A program made the position numbers and the translations under genes. A stretch of 64,000 nt of DNA from Hydra vulgaris. Lineage: Eukaryota; Cnidaria; Hydrozoa; Anthoathecata; Hydridae. The DNA lies in the NCBI RefSeq assembly GCF_038396675.1, contig NC_088926.1, positions 39,389,001 through 39,453,000 on the forward strand, read 5' to 3'. Of this stretch, positions 1 to 9,414 are shown piece after piece; position 1 is the stretch's first letter, and every line of letters starts with the position of its first letter. Below the pieces are notes generated by a model. It saw only the letters and a program-made list of their open reading frames with translations, was not told the DNA's origin and did not search any database.

Positions 1-151
1 CTTTTTTTTGAAACTGAAACTGAACTATTTTAAATTTGATGTAGCCTAGCTCTTCACCTTTATTAAGTTCTTGACTGTCGTCCTCATTGTCATCCTCCCT
101 ATTATTAATTTCAAAACTATTGTTTTGGTCTAAAACTTTATTTGGTTTCAT
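1..151 (-). CDS. Possible acidic N-terminal exon running off the left edge
   Basis: Reading leftward from an ATG at 151-149, the frame is open for about 50 codons to the window edge. The peptide is rich in Asp, Glu, Asn and Gln and ends in a Lys/Phe/Gln-rich stretch. No domain is recognisable. The even, acidic composition is unlike the AT-rich noise around it, so it could be a first exon or part of a larger gene to the left. It is short and cut by the window, so it may also be chance. Confidence 0.25.
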   Translation of the reverse strand, partial: MKPNKVLDQNNSFEINNREDDNEDDSQELNKGEELGYIKFKIVQFQFQKK

Positions 152-1500
152 ATAAAGTACATTAAAATTCTGTTGAAGAAAAGAAAATTATTTTTAATAA
201 ATTTAATTGAAGTTACTTTAAGTTGTTTATATTATATTCACCTGTCTTCTTTATTTATTTATAGTTTCAAACCAAGAATTTCTTTTCATTCCATTACGAA
301 AGTGCTAATATACAAAAAAGTGCTTAATTTACTTTTAGCTGTATATAAAGGCATTGCAGGATAACCAAAATCAAGCCTGTAGGCAAAATTATTAGATTTT
401 TTTAAAAAAAGTTACATAAATTTATGAAAAGATGGTTTTTTCAGTTTCGAAATTGCTTTTTAACAAAAGTTTTTTTCTTTATCGCTATTTTTTTGAATTG
501 ATCATAGAATGAATGTCTATGATCAGTTTATGAGTAGTATGCAAAGGTTTTGTTAAAGTCAAAATGTAAAAAAAAATGTTGATAATTTTTATTTATTTTT
601 TGAGCATTAAAAAATTTAAACATAAACAATCACCTCCTCATTAACAAAAAATAAACATAACATTAATGTTGACTAAATACTTGGCTTAACTTTTGCTTTG
701 AATTGCATAAAAGTTTATGTAATAAAATGTCAAAACTTATGTCAACAGTTCAATAAAAATTCCAAACTTTGAATGCTTAAAAATTAAGTATCTAACATAA
801 TATTTATAATAATTGATTAAAGTAAAACTTCATTAATAGCTTCGATTTCATACAGGTTCAATAGCATTCTATTGTTAATGACTACTTTATTTAAATTCAC
901 AAACGTCAAGTAAAATTCAAAATGTTCTAATATTAAATACTTTTGTGTCAAATAAAAATATTTAGTTTAAAAAAGTAAATATTTTTACTGACTTATTTAA
1001 TGAATTTGTTAAGAGTTTTTTTTACAGAAAAGCTTGTATAAAAAGTGTGAAACAAATAGAACTTATTTGAAATGAGTAGGTCCCTTTGACCGGTTTTCCA
1101 AGTCCATTTTTGTTTTTTAAGCAAATCTTAATGAGAGGGTTAGAATTTTATTATTGTCTTAATTTCTAAAAACACCTGAAACGTTTCCTAACTGTCTTCT
1201 ATGTTAAAGATACTTTTAATATGTATAAAATATTGAACTTAACAAGTATAGTAAATTTATTGTTAATCAATACCCAAGAACTTTAAATAAAATAATTTGC
1301 CGTTTACAAAAATTTATTAAAGTATAGAGACCAAATTAAGAACAAGTTAAGAAATAGTCGGGTGTTGAACAGATGTCATGACTTTGTCAAGTTGAGGCCC
1401 TAATTTTTTTTGCATTATTATTAATCATCATCGCGGTACAAGCCTAATTGATTAAAATGAACTATTTTAGCTAAGGAATTTAAAATATATAAGCCTAAAA
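152..1500. other. AT-rich stretch, no gene seen
   Basis: About 1.35 kb of AT-rich DNA. A 63-codon rightward ORF at 173-364 is low in complexity, hydrophobic and without a recognisable domain, so I regard it as chance. I see no tRNA, transposon end or tandem repeat. Confidence 0.55.
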
Positions 1501-2358
1501 TTAGCAAATTTCTGCTCCGTCGTAACTTCCCATTGTTACATCAAAGCATTCGGGTTTTTTTCTTCCACATCTCGTTATTAAAATAGAGTAAAGTTTTTCT
1601 ACAATGTTTAATTAGACGAATAGTGTCCTCTGTAATTTCAGTGTGGATTTTTCCGAATTCTATTGTTTTATCTAAAACTTCTGCTGTAAATGTGGGGTAA
1701 AAATCATTAATATCAAATTGTATAAATGTGCATTTATTTTTATTACTAATTTTAGAAAACCAATTTATAACATCAGTGGTGTTTTTCCACTGTTGCAAAT
1801 TTAATTATTTCCCAATAATATTATTTATTTCGTCTAATTTAAATTTACTAACGTGCCCTAGTTCACTTTTTGAAGGTACTAGTAGCCTACAAGGGAGTTT
1901 ATTTTGAAAATTTGGTTTATGATCTTGTAGTGTCATAAACGCTTGCGCTGGTGCGACTGATTCAATTCTAGCGTCAAAATTAATTGTTTTAGCAATGTTT
2001 TGGCCTTTGAATTTTCTAAGATTTTTAAGGCTTTTGCATATCTGTTAGAAATATTATCGCCCAGTAATTTATGGAGATTATCTGGGGCAATTTGGTATAT
2101 GTTGCTAGTTTTATCAGCAAAAACTAAAATATTAGGGTTTGATTTTATATTATTAATGTCTAACTTGAGTTCCTTTTGGAAATCATTATTAATATTTCGG
2201 AATTTTATTGTTTTAATTAAGTGTAATAAATCGTTTTCTAAGTTTTCTAGGTTAACAATAAATGGTGAGGCGTTATTTGTTTTGAATCCGAAATTTGTTT
2301 TTTGGCTATTTTCAATTATAGGACTTTTTATATTATAGGCGCCGGGGTCATCAGGGGC
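1501..2358 (-). pseudogene. Broken reverse transcriptase gene of a cnidarian retroelement family
   Basis: Reading leftward, this matches an RT-like protein family I know as abundant in cnidarian genomes. Visible landmarks in order are NIYQIAPDNLHKLL, a TLQDHKPNFQ segment (the RT fingers 'K-x-H-K' region), QWKNTTDVINWF, FIQFDINDFYP (RT motif A with the catalytic Asp) and FDVTMGSYDGAE near 1510-1545. The gene is broken by a frameshift near 2010-2030, an in-frame stop at 1805-1807 and another frameshift in the T-run near 1554-1560, and it ends at a stop about 1501. The Y-x-D-D box and thumb are missing. Its 5' side lies within ~70 bp of the truncated viral ATPase ORF. The family is recognised from motifs only; the element class (Penelope-like or other) is not settled. 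Confidence 0.75.
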
Positions 2359-2419
2359 CTAAAAGAAAGGTTCGAAAACTTTTGTAAAAATATCATGGTA
2401 TTTGAAATCATGTTTTTAG

Positions 2420-3298
2420 GTGTTAGTAAGACCTAAGAAAAATTTCAGACTCATAGGGACACTGTTAAGCCCTCCTTTTTGGACTTATAGAAAACCCACG
2501 TATCAAAAACTAATTTCCAAAGATAAATACGGTATTCAAAATAGTGATCACCGTTTATTAAAAACAATACTTTTATTTGATGATATTAGCGCTTTTTGTT
2601 TAAAAAGTCAACAATACACGAGCGCGTGTTCTAGCGGATCTCATCACGGAGTAGGTACTATTACCATTTTTCATTCCGTACCTTCTAAAGCCAGTCAATG
2701 TTGGAACAATTTAGTGTCTCATTACAAATGTATCATTTCTTTTGATAACAACAGCGAAATTGAAAAAATATTTAAAAACGATTTTCCTTCAACCGGCAAA
2801 ATGCATCATCACGTTATCAGCGATTTGTTAAATAAAGAAACTTCTAATCAACACGGACATTTGGCTTTATTTAAAAGAAACTCTTCTGTTGCACGCTTAA
2901 GAACTCAGATTACGAGTAAAGAACAAAAAGTATTTATTCCAGTAGACGCTCAAGGTAAATTGGACTTTGATTATAAAGACATGAGCGTGAACAAAAAAAT
3001 TGTTAGTTTTCAATCTTTTCCCTACGTAAAAGCGCCTAATCTAAAAAATCATTATTATCTCAAATCACATCACAACAACTATAATCAAGAGAAGGAGAAT
3101 AAACCCGGCGAAGAAGATAAAATCGATATAAATAAGGAAAAAAAAAATCCGATAAAAAAAAGAAAATGGAGTGAAAGCGAAAGAGCAACACAGCTACTCA
3201 AAGAAATTAAAAGACAAAAACGATATGGATTGTGCGAATCTTCAGACGAATCTACAGAAGAATCTTCAGACGGTGGACCCGGTTCTGATTTTGAATGA
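2420..3298 (+). CDS. FtsK/HerA-type packaging ATPase, C-terminal part
   Basis: The ORF opens at a GTG with no upstream ATG, so it is a 5'-truncated gene. Residues 48-56 form a hydrophobic strand ending in Asp-Asp (TILLFDDIS), a Walker B motif. SSGSHHG follows at about 71-77, then a TIFHS sensor-like strand and an Arg-poor 'CWNNLVSHYKCIISF' strand. This is the order seen in genome-packaging ATPases of Polintons, adintoviruses and related viruses. The P-loop that should lie ~60-80 residues upstream is absent. From residue ~215 the protein becomes a charged tail rich in Lys/Glu and ends in an acidic Ser/Asp/Glu stretch. The next ORF overlaps by 128 nt. Family assignment is from motif order, not a search. 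Confidence 0.65.
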   Translation: MLVRPKKNFRLIGTLLSPPFWTYRKPTYQKLISKDKYGIQNSDHRLLKTILLFDDISAFCLKSQQYTSACSSGSHHGVGTITIFHSVPSKASQCWNNLVSHYKCIISFDNNSEIEKIFKNDFPSTGKMHHHVISDLLNKETSNQHGHLALFKRNSSVARLRTQITSKEQKVFIPVDAQGKLDFDYKDMSVNKKIVSFQSFPYVKAPNLKNHYYLKSHHNNYNQEKENKPGEEDKIDINKEKKNPIKKRKWSESERATQLLKEIKRQKRYGLCESSDESTEESSDGGPGSDFE

Positions 3299-3917
3299 TT
3301 GGGAAAGCGAAGAATTTTTACGAATTTTACAAAACGATTACGAATTATGCAATCCTTCTAACAAAGCGAGTAAACGTCAAGCCATTAGACAAAAGTTGGC
3401 TGTTCGAGGACAAATTTTTATTTCCAAAATGAATAGAAGAAAAGACATTGACGAAAACGAAATTAAAATATGGATGAAAGAAATTTTAACGCGTTTTAAT
3501 GCTGTAAAAATGTTAAAATGCGAACTTTTATCGGATCACGAACGACAACAAATAAAAAACGCTTTTCAAGAATACGTTTGTATAGAAATTAAACTTTTTG
3601 TCAAAGAATATTTGTATCCGTATCCAAAATTTAGCGAAAACGGAAAAGTCATCATGAAAAAAGAAAAAATGAAAGATAAAAATCAAGCTATATCAGACTT
3701 TGTTTATCACAATTACGACGTTTTAAAAAAATATTTCAACTCTACTCGTTTTAAACTTTATCACGAAATTATAAATTATTACGCTAATAAATTAATCTCA
3801 TTCGACACTATACAACCTACAAAAACTGTAATCGATTTATTAAGACAACAATTTGATGTTGATTATTGTCAAAAAGAATTGTATTTTCAAAATAATTTGT
3901 ATTTTTATGAAACATGA
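3171..3917 (+). CDS. Unrecognised viral protein following the ATPase
   Basis: The ORF has 248 codons. Its first ~45 overlap the acidic tail of the ATPase in another frame, so the true start may be the ATG near 3225 or the two ORFs may be one gene with a frameshift. From about 'NDWESEEFLRIL' onward it is a mixed-charge, probably alpha-helical protein, with many Lys, Tyr and Phe residues and no membrane segment or Cys pattern. Its stop codon overlaps the next start as ATGA at 3914-3917, a coupling typical of compact viral genomes. I do not recognise the family. Confidence 0.55.
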   Translation: MKAKEQHSYSKKLKDKNDMDCANLQTNLQKNLQTVDPVLILNDWESEEFLRILQNDYELCNPSNKASKRQAIRQKLAVRGQIFISKMNRRKDIDENEIKIWMKEILTRFNAVKMLKCELLSDHERQQIKNAFQEYVCIEIKLFVKEYLYPYPKFSENGKVIMKKEKMKDKNQAISDFVYHNYDVLKKYFNSTRFKLYHEIINYYANKLISFDTIQPTKTVIDLLRQQFDVDYCQKELYFQNNLYFYET

Positions 3918-4345
3918 ATAGATATAGACCTTATCACGAGTCTCCTTTATTAACTTTACGTAAAGTATTAGCCAAAAATGCCTACAACATGGATGTTTTT
4001 AACAAAAAATTATTACAAATCGACGAACAAGAAAACGAACAAGGTAACTTAGAATCTGGAGAAACAAACACATCAAATGTGTCTGAGCTTATCCAGAGAT
4101 ACGATTTACCTTCTTCTCTCAATTATGCTGATCCCATCAATCTCGAAAATGAAATTGCTGGTGAAGTGAGCTTTCAACAAAATTTAAATGCTTTGTTACC
4201 TCTAGACACTATGCTCGATAGTGATATAGCTACAAGTTTAATGAGCGAACAAGAAAAATGGAAAACTTATCTCAACGTAGGAGGAGATGCTTACGCTTTT
4301 AAATCCATTTTAAATCTGAACAAACAAAGCGAATTCAATGATTAA
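3914..4345 (+). CDS. Unrecognised viral protein, first part, ending at an in-frame stop
   Basis: The 143-residue product starts at the ATG that overlaps the preceding stop. It begins with a basic/aromatic segment (MNRYRPYHESPLLTLRKVL), followed by an acidic Glu/Gln-rich region and a Leu/Asp-rich C-terminus. The TAA at 4343-4345 is followed by open sequence in the same frame right into the next ORF at 4379. The two ORFs therefore look like one gene interrupted by a nonsense codon, although two genes are possible. The function is unknown. The protein may be a structural or scaffold protein, judged only by its position between the ATPase and the integrase. Confidence 0.5.
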   Translation: MNRYRPYHESPLLTLRKVLAKNAYNMDVFNKKLLQIDEQENEQGNLESGETNTSNVSELIQRYDLPSSLNYADPINLENEIAGEVSFQQNLNALLPLDTMLDSDIATSLMSEQEKWKTYLNVGGDAYAFKSILNLNKQSEFND

Positions 4346-4378
4346 ATTGATCAAAGAAACATTAGCGAATCTTTAAGA

Positions 4379-5392
4379 ATGATGAGAAATTTAAAAAGAT
4401 TTCCTATTGAAGACAACTCTCTTACTACTACACCACCCACCTCTATTCAATCTACATTAAACATTTTACCGCGTTCTACTACTTTAAATACTATTCCATC
4501 GACTAATAAAAAAATTTACACTTTGACGCCTCTTAATAAATTTTTAATTTTTCACGAAACAGCCAATGCGAGTGAAATTCTAGATCAACTTTATCGTAAC
4601 AAATCTGTAAAAAAAATTCCCAACTTGGCTAAACAGCTGGTGGACATGTGTAAAAATCAAGTCAATTATCGATTTAGTTCACATCAAATTTCTTTACGCG
4701 TTTACAAACCGAGAAACGAAAAAGCCACTTTAAGCAATTTAAAAATTTATATTTTATATCTAGCCAACGTCGTAGATGTAGAAGAATCTATAGCTAGTAT
4801 TATTAACAATGTCAGTAACTTTGCCTTAGAAAAAATAAACGATCCAAAACAATATTCCTATTATGCTAACGAATTTTTAACTTTACTCACTTCTTCTCAT
4901 TCTGTAACAAACATGAGAATAGTAGCTGATTATTACCAAATAAGACAACTCACTTTTGCCAAATTATGGAGTTTTATTAGAAAATACAACATACCCTTCC
5001 GAAACGAAACTAAATTAACCTCCGAAGGTGTATATGCTAGTGCTCTAGCTCGAGATCCTTACACTGTTATGACTTCTAGTTTTATAGAAAGCGAATCTCT
5101 CAGCGATAAAAGTTTTGGTGGAAGTAGAGCTTTTGAAATATTAACACAAACAAAAGACATTATTCAACAAAGATGTATACACTATGGCGAAATGTTTCGA
5201 GGTGATAAATTTGAAATATTGAGAGAATACATTCAAGTCAACAGTTATTTATTACCTAATAAAGATATGTTTGTTCGAATGTTAAACAACTATAACGAAA
5301 ACGCGTTAGCTAGCAGACCCATCGGAGAAACGATGATCTATTTAACGTTCAAAAAAAACTTTTTTCAACACTGTGCCTTCTTTACCTTTTAG
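4379..5392 (+). CDS. Unrecognised viral protein, in frame with the preceding ORF
   Basis: The 337-codon ORF is in the same frame as 3914-4345, separated from it only by the TAA at 4343. It has a Thr/Ser/Pro-rich N-terminal linker to about residue 50, then a long mixed alpha-helical region with several Tyr/Phe-rich helices (for example ADYYQIRQLTFAKLWSFIRK). It ends abruptly after an A8 run (5350-5358), where the frame of the next ORF takes over. This fits a one-base slip in the A-run of a single larger gene covering 3914-6053. No catalytic motif is seen and no family is recognised. Confidence 0.5.
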   Translation: MMRNLKRFPIEDNSLTTTPPTSIQSTLNILPRSTTLNTIPSTNKKIYTLTPLNKFLIFHETANASEILDQLYRNKSVKKIPNLAKQLVDMCKNQVNYRFSSHQISLRVYKPRNEKATLSNLKIYILYLANVVDVEESIASIINNVSNFALEKINDPKQYSYYANEFLTLLTSSHSVTNMRIVADYYQIRQLTFAKLWSFIRKYNIPFRNETKLTSEGVYASALARDPYTVMTSSFIESESLSDKSFGGSRAFEILTQTKDIIQQRCIHYGEMFRGDKFEILREYIQVNSYLLPNKDMFVRMLNNYNENALASRPIGETMIYLTFKKNFFQHCAFFTF

Positions 5393-6053
5393 AGATGTAA
5401 CAGATGTGGTCCTATTAAAAGAAGAAGTAGAACAAACTTGTGCTAAAGGAGGTATGTTGGGATTATTGCAACATATTAAATCCAATTCAAATCAATTTTA
5501 CAGTACAGAAAATACAATCAAAGAAAAAAGTTTACTCGAAATGTTGATGATAATGGGTGCAATGTATAATTCTGAACTTGGTCGTTTAAATTCGCTTTTA
5601 ATATCTTATAAAAAATGTTTTGAAATGGATTCTAATAATATTGTAAATTTTGCCAACCCTTTAAAACATGTTACCCATTTTAAAAAAAGAAATTTATTCA
5701 CTCATCCTTTAACAAAGTCTTCCTTATTAGAAATTCCTACACCCAAAAAAGAACCACGAACACGAGCATCCGATCCTTATTTAGGTCCGATAGAAACTAA
5801 AAAAGAAGAAGAACCTGTTGAAACAACTGCATCTACTGAACCTGAAACTGATCCCACATTATTAGGAGCTACTGCTTTACCTGAAACAACTGAAACTGAA
5901 CCAACAGCTGCTAGTGCTAGTACTGAAACTCTAATGTTAACTAGAAGTGGTCGTTTAGGATTAAGAGCAAAAAAATCAACTACTAGATCGTCATCTACAA
6001 ATATAGAAAAAAGAAAAAGAAAAGCTCCGATAACAAAATATTCCGACTTTTAA
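5373..6053 (+). CDS. Unrecognised viral protein, C-terminal part with Thr/Glu/Pro-rich linker and basic tail
   Basis: The frame opens at a GTG and is already open upstream, so this is probably the continuation of 4379-5392 after a frameshift. The first ~110 residues are compact and probably helical. Residues ~125-185 form a Thr/Glu/Pro-rich low-complexity linker. The last ~40 are Arg/Lys/Ser-rich (including IEKRKRKAP), which fits a nucleic-acid-binding tail or nuclear localisation signal. It ends 6 nt before the integrase ATG. The function is unknown. Confidence 0.5.
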   Translation: MPSLPFRDVTDVVLLKEEVEQTCAKGGMLGLLQHIKSNSNQFYSTENTIKEKSLLEMLMIMGAMYNSELGRLNSLLISYKKCFEMDSNNIVNFANPLKHVTHFKKRNLFTHPLTKSSLLEIPTPKKEPRTRASDPYLGPIETKKEEEPVETTASTEPETDPTLLGATALPETTETEPTAASASTETLMLTRSGRLGLRAKKSTTRSSSTNIEKRKRKAPITKYSDF

Positions 6054-6059
6054 AAAGAA

Positions 6060-7379
6060 ATGGACAATGTCTTGAGAGATGCTATTGACAACCTTGTAGA
6101 AGATCAACTAACCAAATTATCGAGTCGTTTGTTTGCTTTGACCGACGTACCCAAAATTAAAAAAGTTTTATTACAATTGGACACTTTAAAAAAAAATCCA
6201 ACCGATTTGAAGTTTTATGATCAACTCAAAGCGCTTTTAGAAAATTCCATCTATGCCAAATGGAACGGTCTCATCACCGCTTGGTCACACGTTACTTTGC
6301 TTTTTAAAAAAACAACAGATGTCAACGTTAAAAAACAAGCCCCTCGGAAACCTTATGTTTACAAAACACATCAATATTCGTACGATAGACCTCGACAATA
6401 CTTTCAAGCTGGTTTGGCCGACATGAACAGTTTTAATTTAAATTTTGCTCCTCATCGACCCGAATTTTGTTTAGTTGTGGTTGATGGAGTATCTAAAAAA
6501 GTGTATTTGAGAGTCACTAGTAAAAAAACAGCCGACAAAGTGCTGAGCAGTTTTAAACATATTTTTGAAGACATTAAAAGAGACGATAAAACTTTTATCT
6601 ACTTGCAAACGGATCAAGGTGGAGAATTTTTTAACAACAAAATGGAAGAATGGTGTTATGAACAAAACATTGTTCATTTTAGTTCTAAAAATTATGGAAA
6701 AGCTTACTTGGCCGAATTAACCATAGGACGTTTAAAACAACTTTATCAAAAATTAAGAAAACAAGGCGAACTTCAAAAAAAGAATTGGAGTTTTTATATC
6801 GAGGACATGGAACAAAAACTCAACGAAAAAGAACGAGTCACAAGTGGAATCGCTCCTGATGAATTGGATGCTGACGACGCCAAAGGTAAAGCTCTTCGTT
6901 TAGTCGATCAATACCGAGACGGCAAAAGACGAGGACATCATTTTTCTTCCAACATGTTACATCGAGTAGAAAAAGAATACAAAAACAAAAAATTAAAAAT
7001 ATACAAACCTCTCTCCGTTGGAACCGAATGTTATTTGAAAAAGTATAAAATAGATCCCAAAGACACTTTTAGCAAATCGACTACTCGCGATCAACCCTAT
7101 TGGGACACTACCAAAAAAGTAATTATTATCAAAGTCTCTAAGCGCTCTAACCCTTCAGTAGAAGGTTATTTACCCGTTTATATTTATAAAGTGGGAATAG
7201 TAGGCGATTTAAATACGACTTTTAAAGTAAAACGAGAAGATTTGTTACCTATTAACGAAGAAGACAAAGACATTTATTATAAAAACTTTAACGAATATGT
7301 TACCACTTTTTTAAAACCTTTGAAGAAAAGAGTACAAGAAAAAAAGAAAAAAAGAAAAAATGAACAATTTAACGTTTGA
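6060..7379 (+). CDS. Retroviral-type (rve) integrase of the Polinton/adintovirus class
   Basis: The ORF is intact at 439 codons and starts 6 nt after the previous stop. A 110-residue N-terminal region without an HHCC zinc finger precedes an RNase H-like core. Catalytic candidates are Asp121 (LADMNSF), Asp185 (YLQTDQGGEFFNN) and Glu219 (KAYLAELTIGRLKQ), a D,D-33-E spacing. The strands between (FCLVVVDGVSKKVYLRV) fit the fold. An SH3-like C-terminal region follows at ~340-410 (YWDTTKKVIIIKV, VYIYKVGIVGDL), then a very basic tail. Polinton and adintovirus integrases insert the linear genome into host DNA with a short target duplication. The last 20 nt overlap the next ORF. Retrotransposon origin is less likely because no protease, RT or RNase H surrounds it. 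Confidence 0.85.
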   Translation: MDNVLRDAIDNLVEDQLTKLSSRLFALTDVPKIKKVLLQLDTLKKNPTDLKFYDQLKALLENSIYAKWNGLITAWSHVTLLFKKTTDVNVKKQAPRKPYVYKTHQYSYDRPRQYFQAGLADMNSFNLNFAPHRPEFCLVVVDGVSKKVYLRVTSKKTADKVLSSFKHIFEDIKRDDKTFIYLQTDQGGEFFNNKMEEWCYEQNIVHFSSKNYGKAYLAELTIGRLKQLYQKLRKQGELQKKNWSFYIEDMEQKLNEKERVTSGIAPDELDADDAKGKALRLVDQYRDGKRRGHHFSSNMLHRVEKEYKNKKLKIYKPLSVGTECYLKKYKIDPKDTFSKSTTRDQPYWDTTKKVIIIKVSKRSNPSVEGYLPVYIYKVGIVGDLNTTFKVKREDLLPINEEDKDIYYKNFNEYVTTFLKPLKKRVQEKKKKRKNEQFNV

Positions 7380-7806
7380 CGATGTTTTAGATGTAAATAA
7401 ATATGATTGTAGCACGTATTATTTTAGCGAAATTAAAAATAAAAATGAAGCTAGCGTGCATTATAATGTCTTGAACAATTTTAGTTTACCCTTGACTCCT
7501 AACGATATTGACAAACCCACATTTAAAAATAACACCATTTTACATTTAGCCAGTATGGACGTACCTACCAATTTAACTCGAGTAGATGAAAACCTATCCT
7601 TCTTAGAAAACAATTACGGATTAAGAATGGAATCCAAACCTGCTATAAAAAAAATGTTATCAGATATTCAAAGCGATATAATTAGCAATCCTACAAGACA
7701 CATAAAATATTTTTATCTTGTTACTAAAAATGTTGTCTTGTACACCAATCATATACCCTTACCAGGTGACACGTTTCCTTCCTATGACATATTATGGAAA
7801 ACATGA
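7360..7806 (+). CDS. Unrecognised viral protein, probably first part of a long virion gene
   Basis: The ORF has 148 codons and starts at an ATG inside the integrase tail. It opens with MNNLTFDDVLDVNKYD and carries several strand-like segments (IKYFYLVTKNVVLYTNHIPL). Its stop lies 13 nt inside the next ORF, which begins ATGGAAAACATGA. That could be real gene overlap or an old frameshift. Composition and Asn/Tyr/Phe richness match the next three ORFs, so 7360-9851 may once have been one or two large structural genes. No family is recognised. Confidence 0.5.
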   Translation: MNNLTFDDVLDVNKYDCSTYYFSEIKNKNEASVHYNVLNNFSLPLTPNDIDKPTFKNNTILHLASMDVPTNLTRVDENLSFLENNYGLRMESKPAIKKMLSDIQSDIISNPTRHIKYFYLVTKNVVLYTNHIPLPGDTFPSYDILWKT

Positions 7807-8300
7807 ACGCCGATCATTTGAGTTATATGTGGACCTTTAATGCGTCAGGTGGAGATAAACTCTTTGGCGTTATGTCACCCACCGCCTATCAAGATTATTT
7901 TTTTGTTAGAAACTTGGAACTTTATAATTCTAAATTAGATAGAATTTTATATTTTTCAGACTTTTTTTCAAGTTATTATAACAAAGATGGTAAAATTTCA
8001 TCAACAAAATATTTTAATCCAAAATATTTATTTGATCCTTCGACTGAGCTTCGATACAAAACGGCTGTAATCGATTTACCCATGATAAAGTTTAGTTTAG
8101 ATAGCAACAACAATGTTCAACAAAATTTATTTAACGTTAATACTTCCCCATTTAGTAATAGAATCAATTATAATTTATTATGGTATTATAAAAAAAGAAA
8201 CGAATACGCAAGAAATCCTTCTTTTTTACAACCTATTCGATCTACCTTAAGCGCCTTTACAAGAAAGAGGTTTATCTTATTTCGGTTTTTTTTCAAATAG
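7794..8300 (+). CDS. Unrecognised viral protein, middle part, frameshifted near its end
   Basis: The 168-codon ORF is rich in aromatic residues and Asn (YMWTFNASGGDKLFGV, YFFVRNLELYNS), giving it the look of a beta-rich structural protein. The last ~18 residues turn into Arg/Phe-rich sequence unlike the rest. In the alternative frame the sequence is open from about 8243 into the next ORF with matching composition. A one-base indel near 8245-8255 is therefore likely. The product is unknown. Confidence 0.5.
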   Translation: MENMNADHLSYMWTFNASGGDKLFGVMSPTAYQDYFFVRNLELYNSKLDRILYFSDFFSSYYNKDGKISSTKYFNPKYLFDPSTELRYKTAVIDLPMIKFSLDSNNNVQQNLFNVNTSPFSNRINYNLLWYYKKRNEYARNPSFLQPIRSTLSAFTRKRFILFRFFFK

Positions 8301-8313
8301 AACAAGTGATAGT

Positions 8314-9414
8314 GTGTACGTTCTAGAAGATTTTACAAAATTATTACAATTTGATTATATTACTACTAATTCTCTATACGACAACATATTCAATTTATCA
8401 TTAAATACTCACACTAGTAAAAATTATTTAATTTATGCAAAACATCCGCTTTTAACCGCCGCACAAATAGCAGCTATTTCACCCGAAAGACAAACTATTC
8501 TAAACGGTATAGAAGAAACCTTTGTTCGACCTTTTATTCATATTATGCTCTCACCCAATTATATAAATCCGGCTTTAACTGGAACAAATTTAACCGCTGA
8601 CAATAATATTCTTAGTGTTGATCTAGATGTGTATGTTAAAAACTTTTTACCTATTGCAGAAAGTACAAAATCAAAAATGAAACACATTGTACCGTGGCAA
8701 GTTGCTTTCTTTTTATTAAAAATAATAACCAACACCAACACAATACCCTTTGAAGGCAACCGATATAACGTAGAAACTAATCTTAACGATTTCAACACAC
8801 CTTATAATGTCAACCTTCGTATTCAATCTTTATGGAAAATTTGGAACGATTATGTCGACACTAAAAACCCACTTTATCCTGGAGTTTATACCAATGAAAA
8901 AATAGTACTACCACAATTTGTAGATATTATCAAAGCTGCTTTTACAACTGCTTTTCCAACTGGATTTGGTACAAAACTTATCTATGTCACAGCAGCTGAT
9001 TTAGGCGTAGAACCTACAGAATTATTAACAAGTTTTTATCAAAATTATTTTCCTCTCACATCCAAAAGAAAATATTATCGTTATACTTTAAAAAACATAC
9101 CGTTAGCTTCTTTACCTTTACCTTTTTTTAACGTAGATCAAGTCATATGGCCTGAAAGAGAATTAAAAATGATGGATGTTTTTACCGAAAGTTTAAACAT
9201 GACAAACAATTTACTCAATCTCAATTTAAATAACTTGACTTTTGACGATCATACTTATGCAGGGTCCGATTTTAACATGTTTAGTAAATATCTTACAAAT
9301 AAAGCAAAGGGTGTGCCTTCATGCATTCCTGATCCAATAGACGGAACTTCAAATTATTATACTTTTTTTCTTTACCATCCTTCCAAAGAAAATTATTATC
9401 ACCCATTAAATTGA
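8314..9414 (+). CDS. Unrecognised large viral protein, probably structural
   Basis: This is a 366-codon frame starting at a non-ATG codon and open upstream to about 8243, so the annotated start is only the first permissible codon. It is Asn/Leu/Tyr/Phe-rich with repeated short strands and no membrane segment or Cys motif. Examples are FIHIMLSPNYINPAL, VPWQVAFFLLKII and LPLPFFNVDQVIWP. It ends 4 nt into the next ORF. Size and composition suggest a virion protein, but I do not recognise a fold. Confidence 0.5.
   Translation: MYVLEDFTKLLQFDYITTNSLYDNIFNLSLNTHTSKNYLIYAKHPLLTAAQIAAISPERQTILNGIEETFVRPFIHIMLSPNYINPALTGTNLTADNNILSVDLDVYVKNFLPIAESTKSKMKHIVPWQVAFFLLKIITNTNTIPFEGNRYNVETNLNDFNTPYNVNLRIQSLWKIWNDYVDTKNPLYPGVYTNEKIVLPQFVDIIKAAFTTAFPTGFGTKLIYVTAADLGVEPTELLTSFYQNYFPLTSKRKYYRYTLKNIPLASLPLPFFNVDQVIWPERELKMMDVFTESLNMTNNLLNLNLNNLTFDDHTYAGSDFNMFSKYLTNKAKGVPSCIPDPIDGTSNYYTFFLYHPSKENYYHPLN

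Noticed and set aside
173..364. 63-codon ORF near the left edge
   Set aside because: Low complexity, no domain, and of a length expected by chance in AT-rich DNA.
2000..2338. 112-codon rightward hydrophobic ORF
   Set aside because: It is the antisense of the RT pseudogene, whose motifs are clear on the minus strand.
6060..7379. LTR retrotransposon as the source of the integrase
   Set aside because: No long terminal repeats, primer-binding site, gag, protease or RNase H accompany it. The neighbours are viral packaging and core genes.
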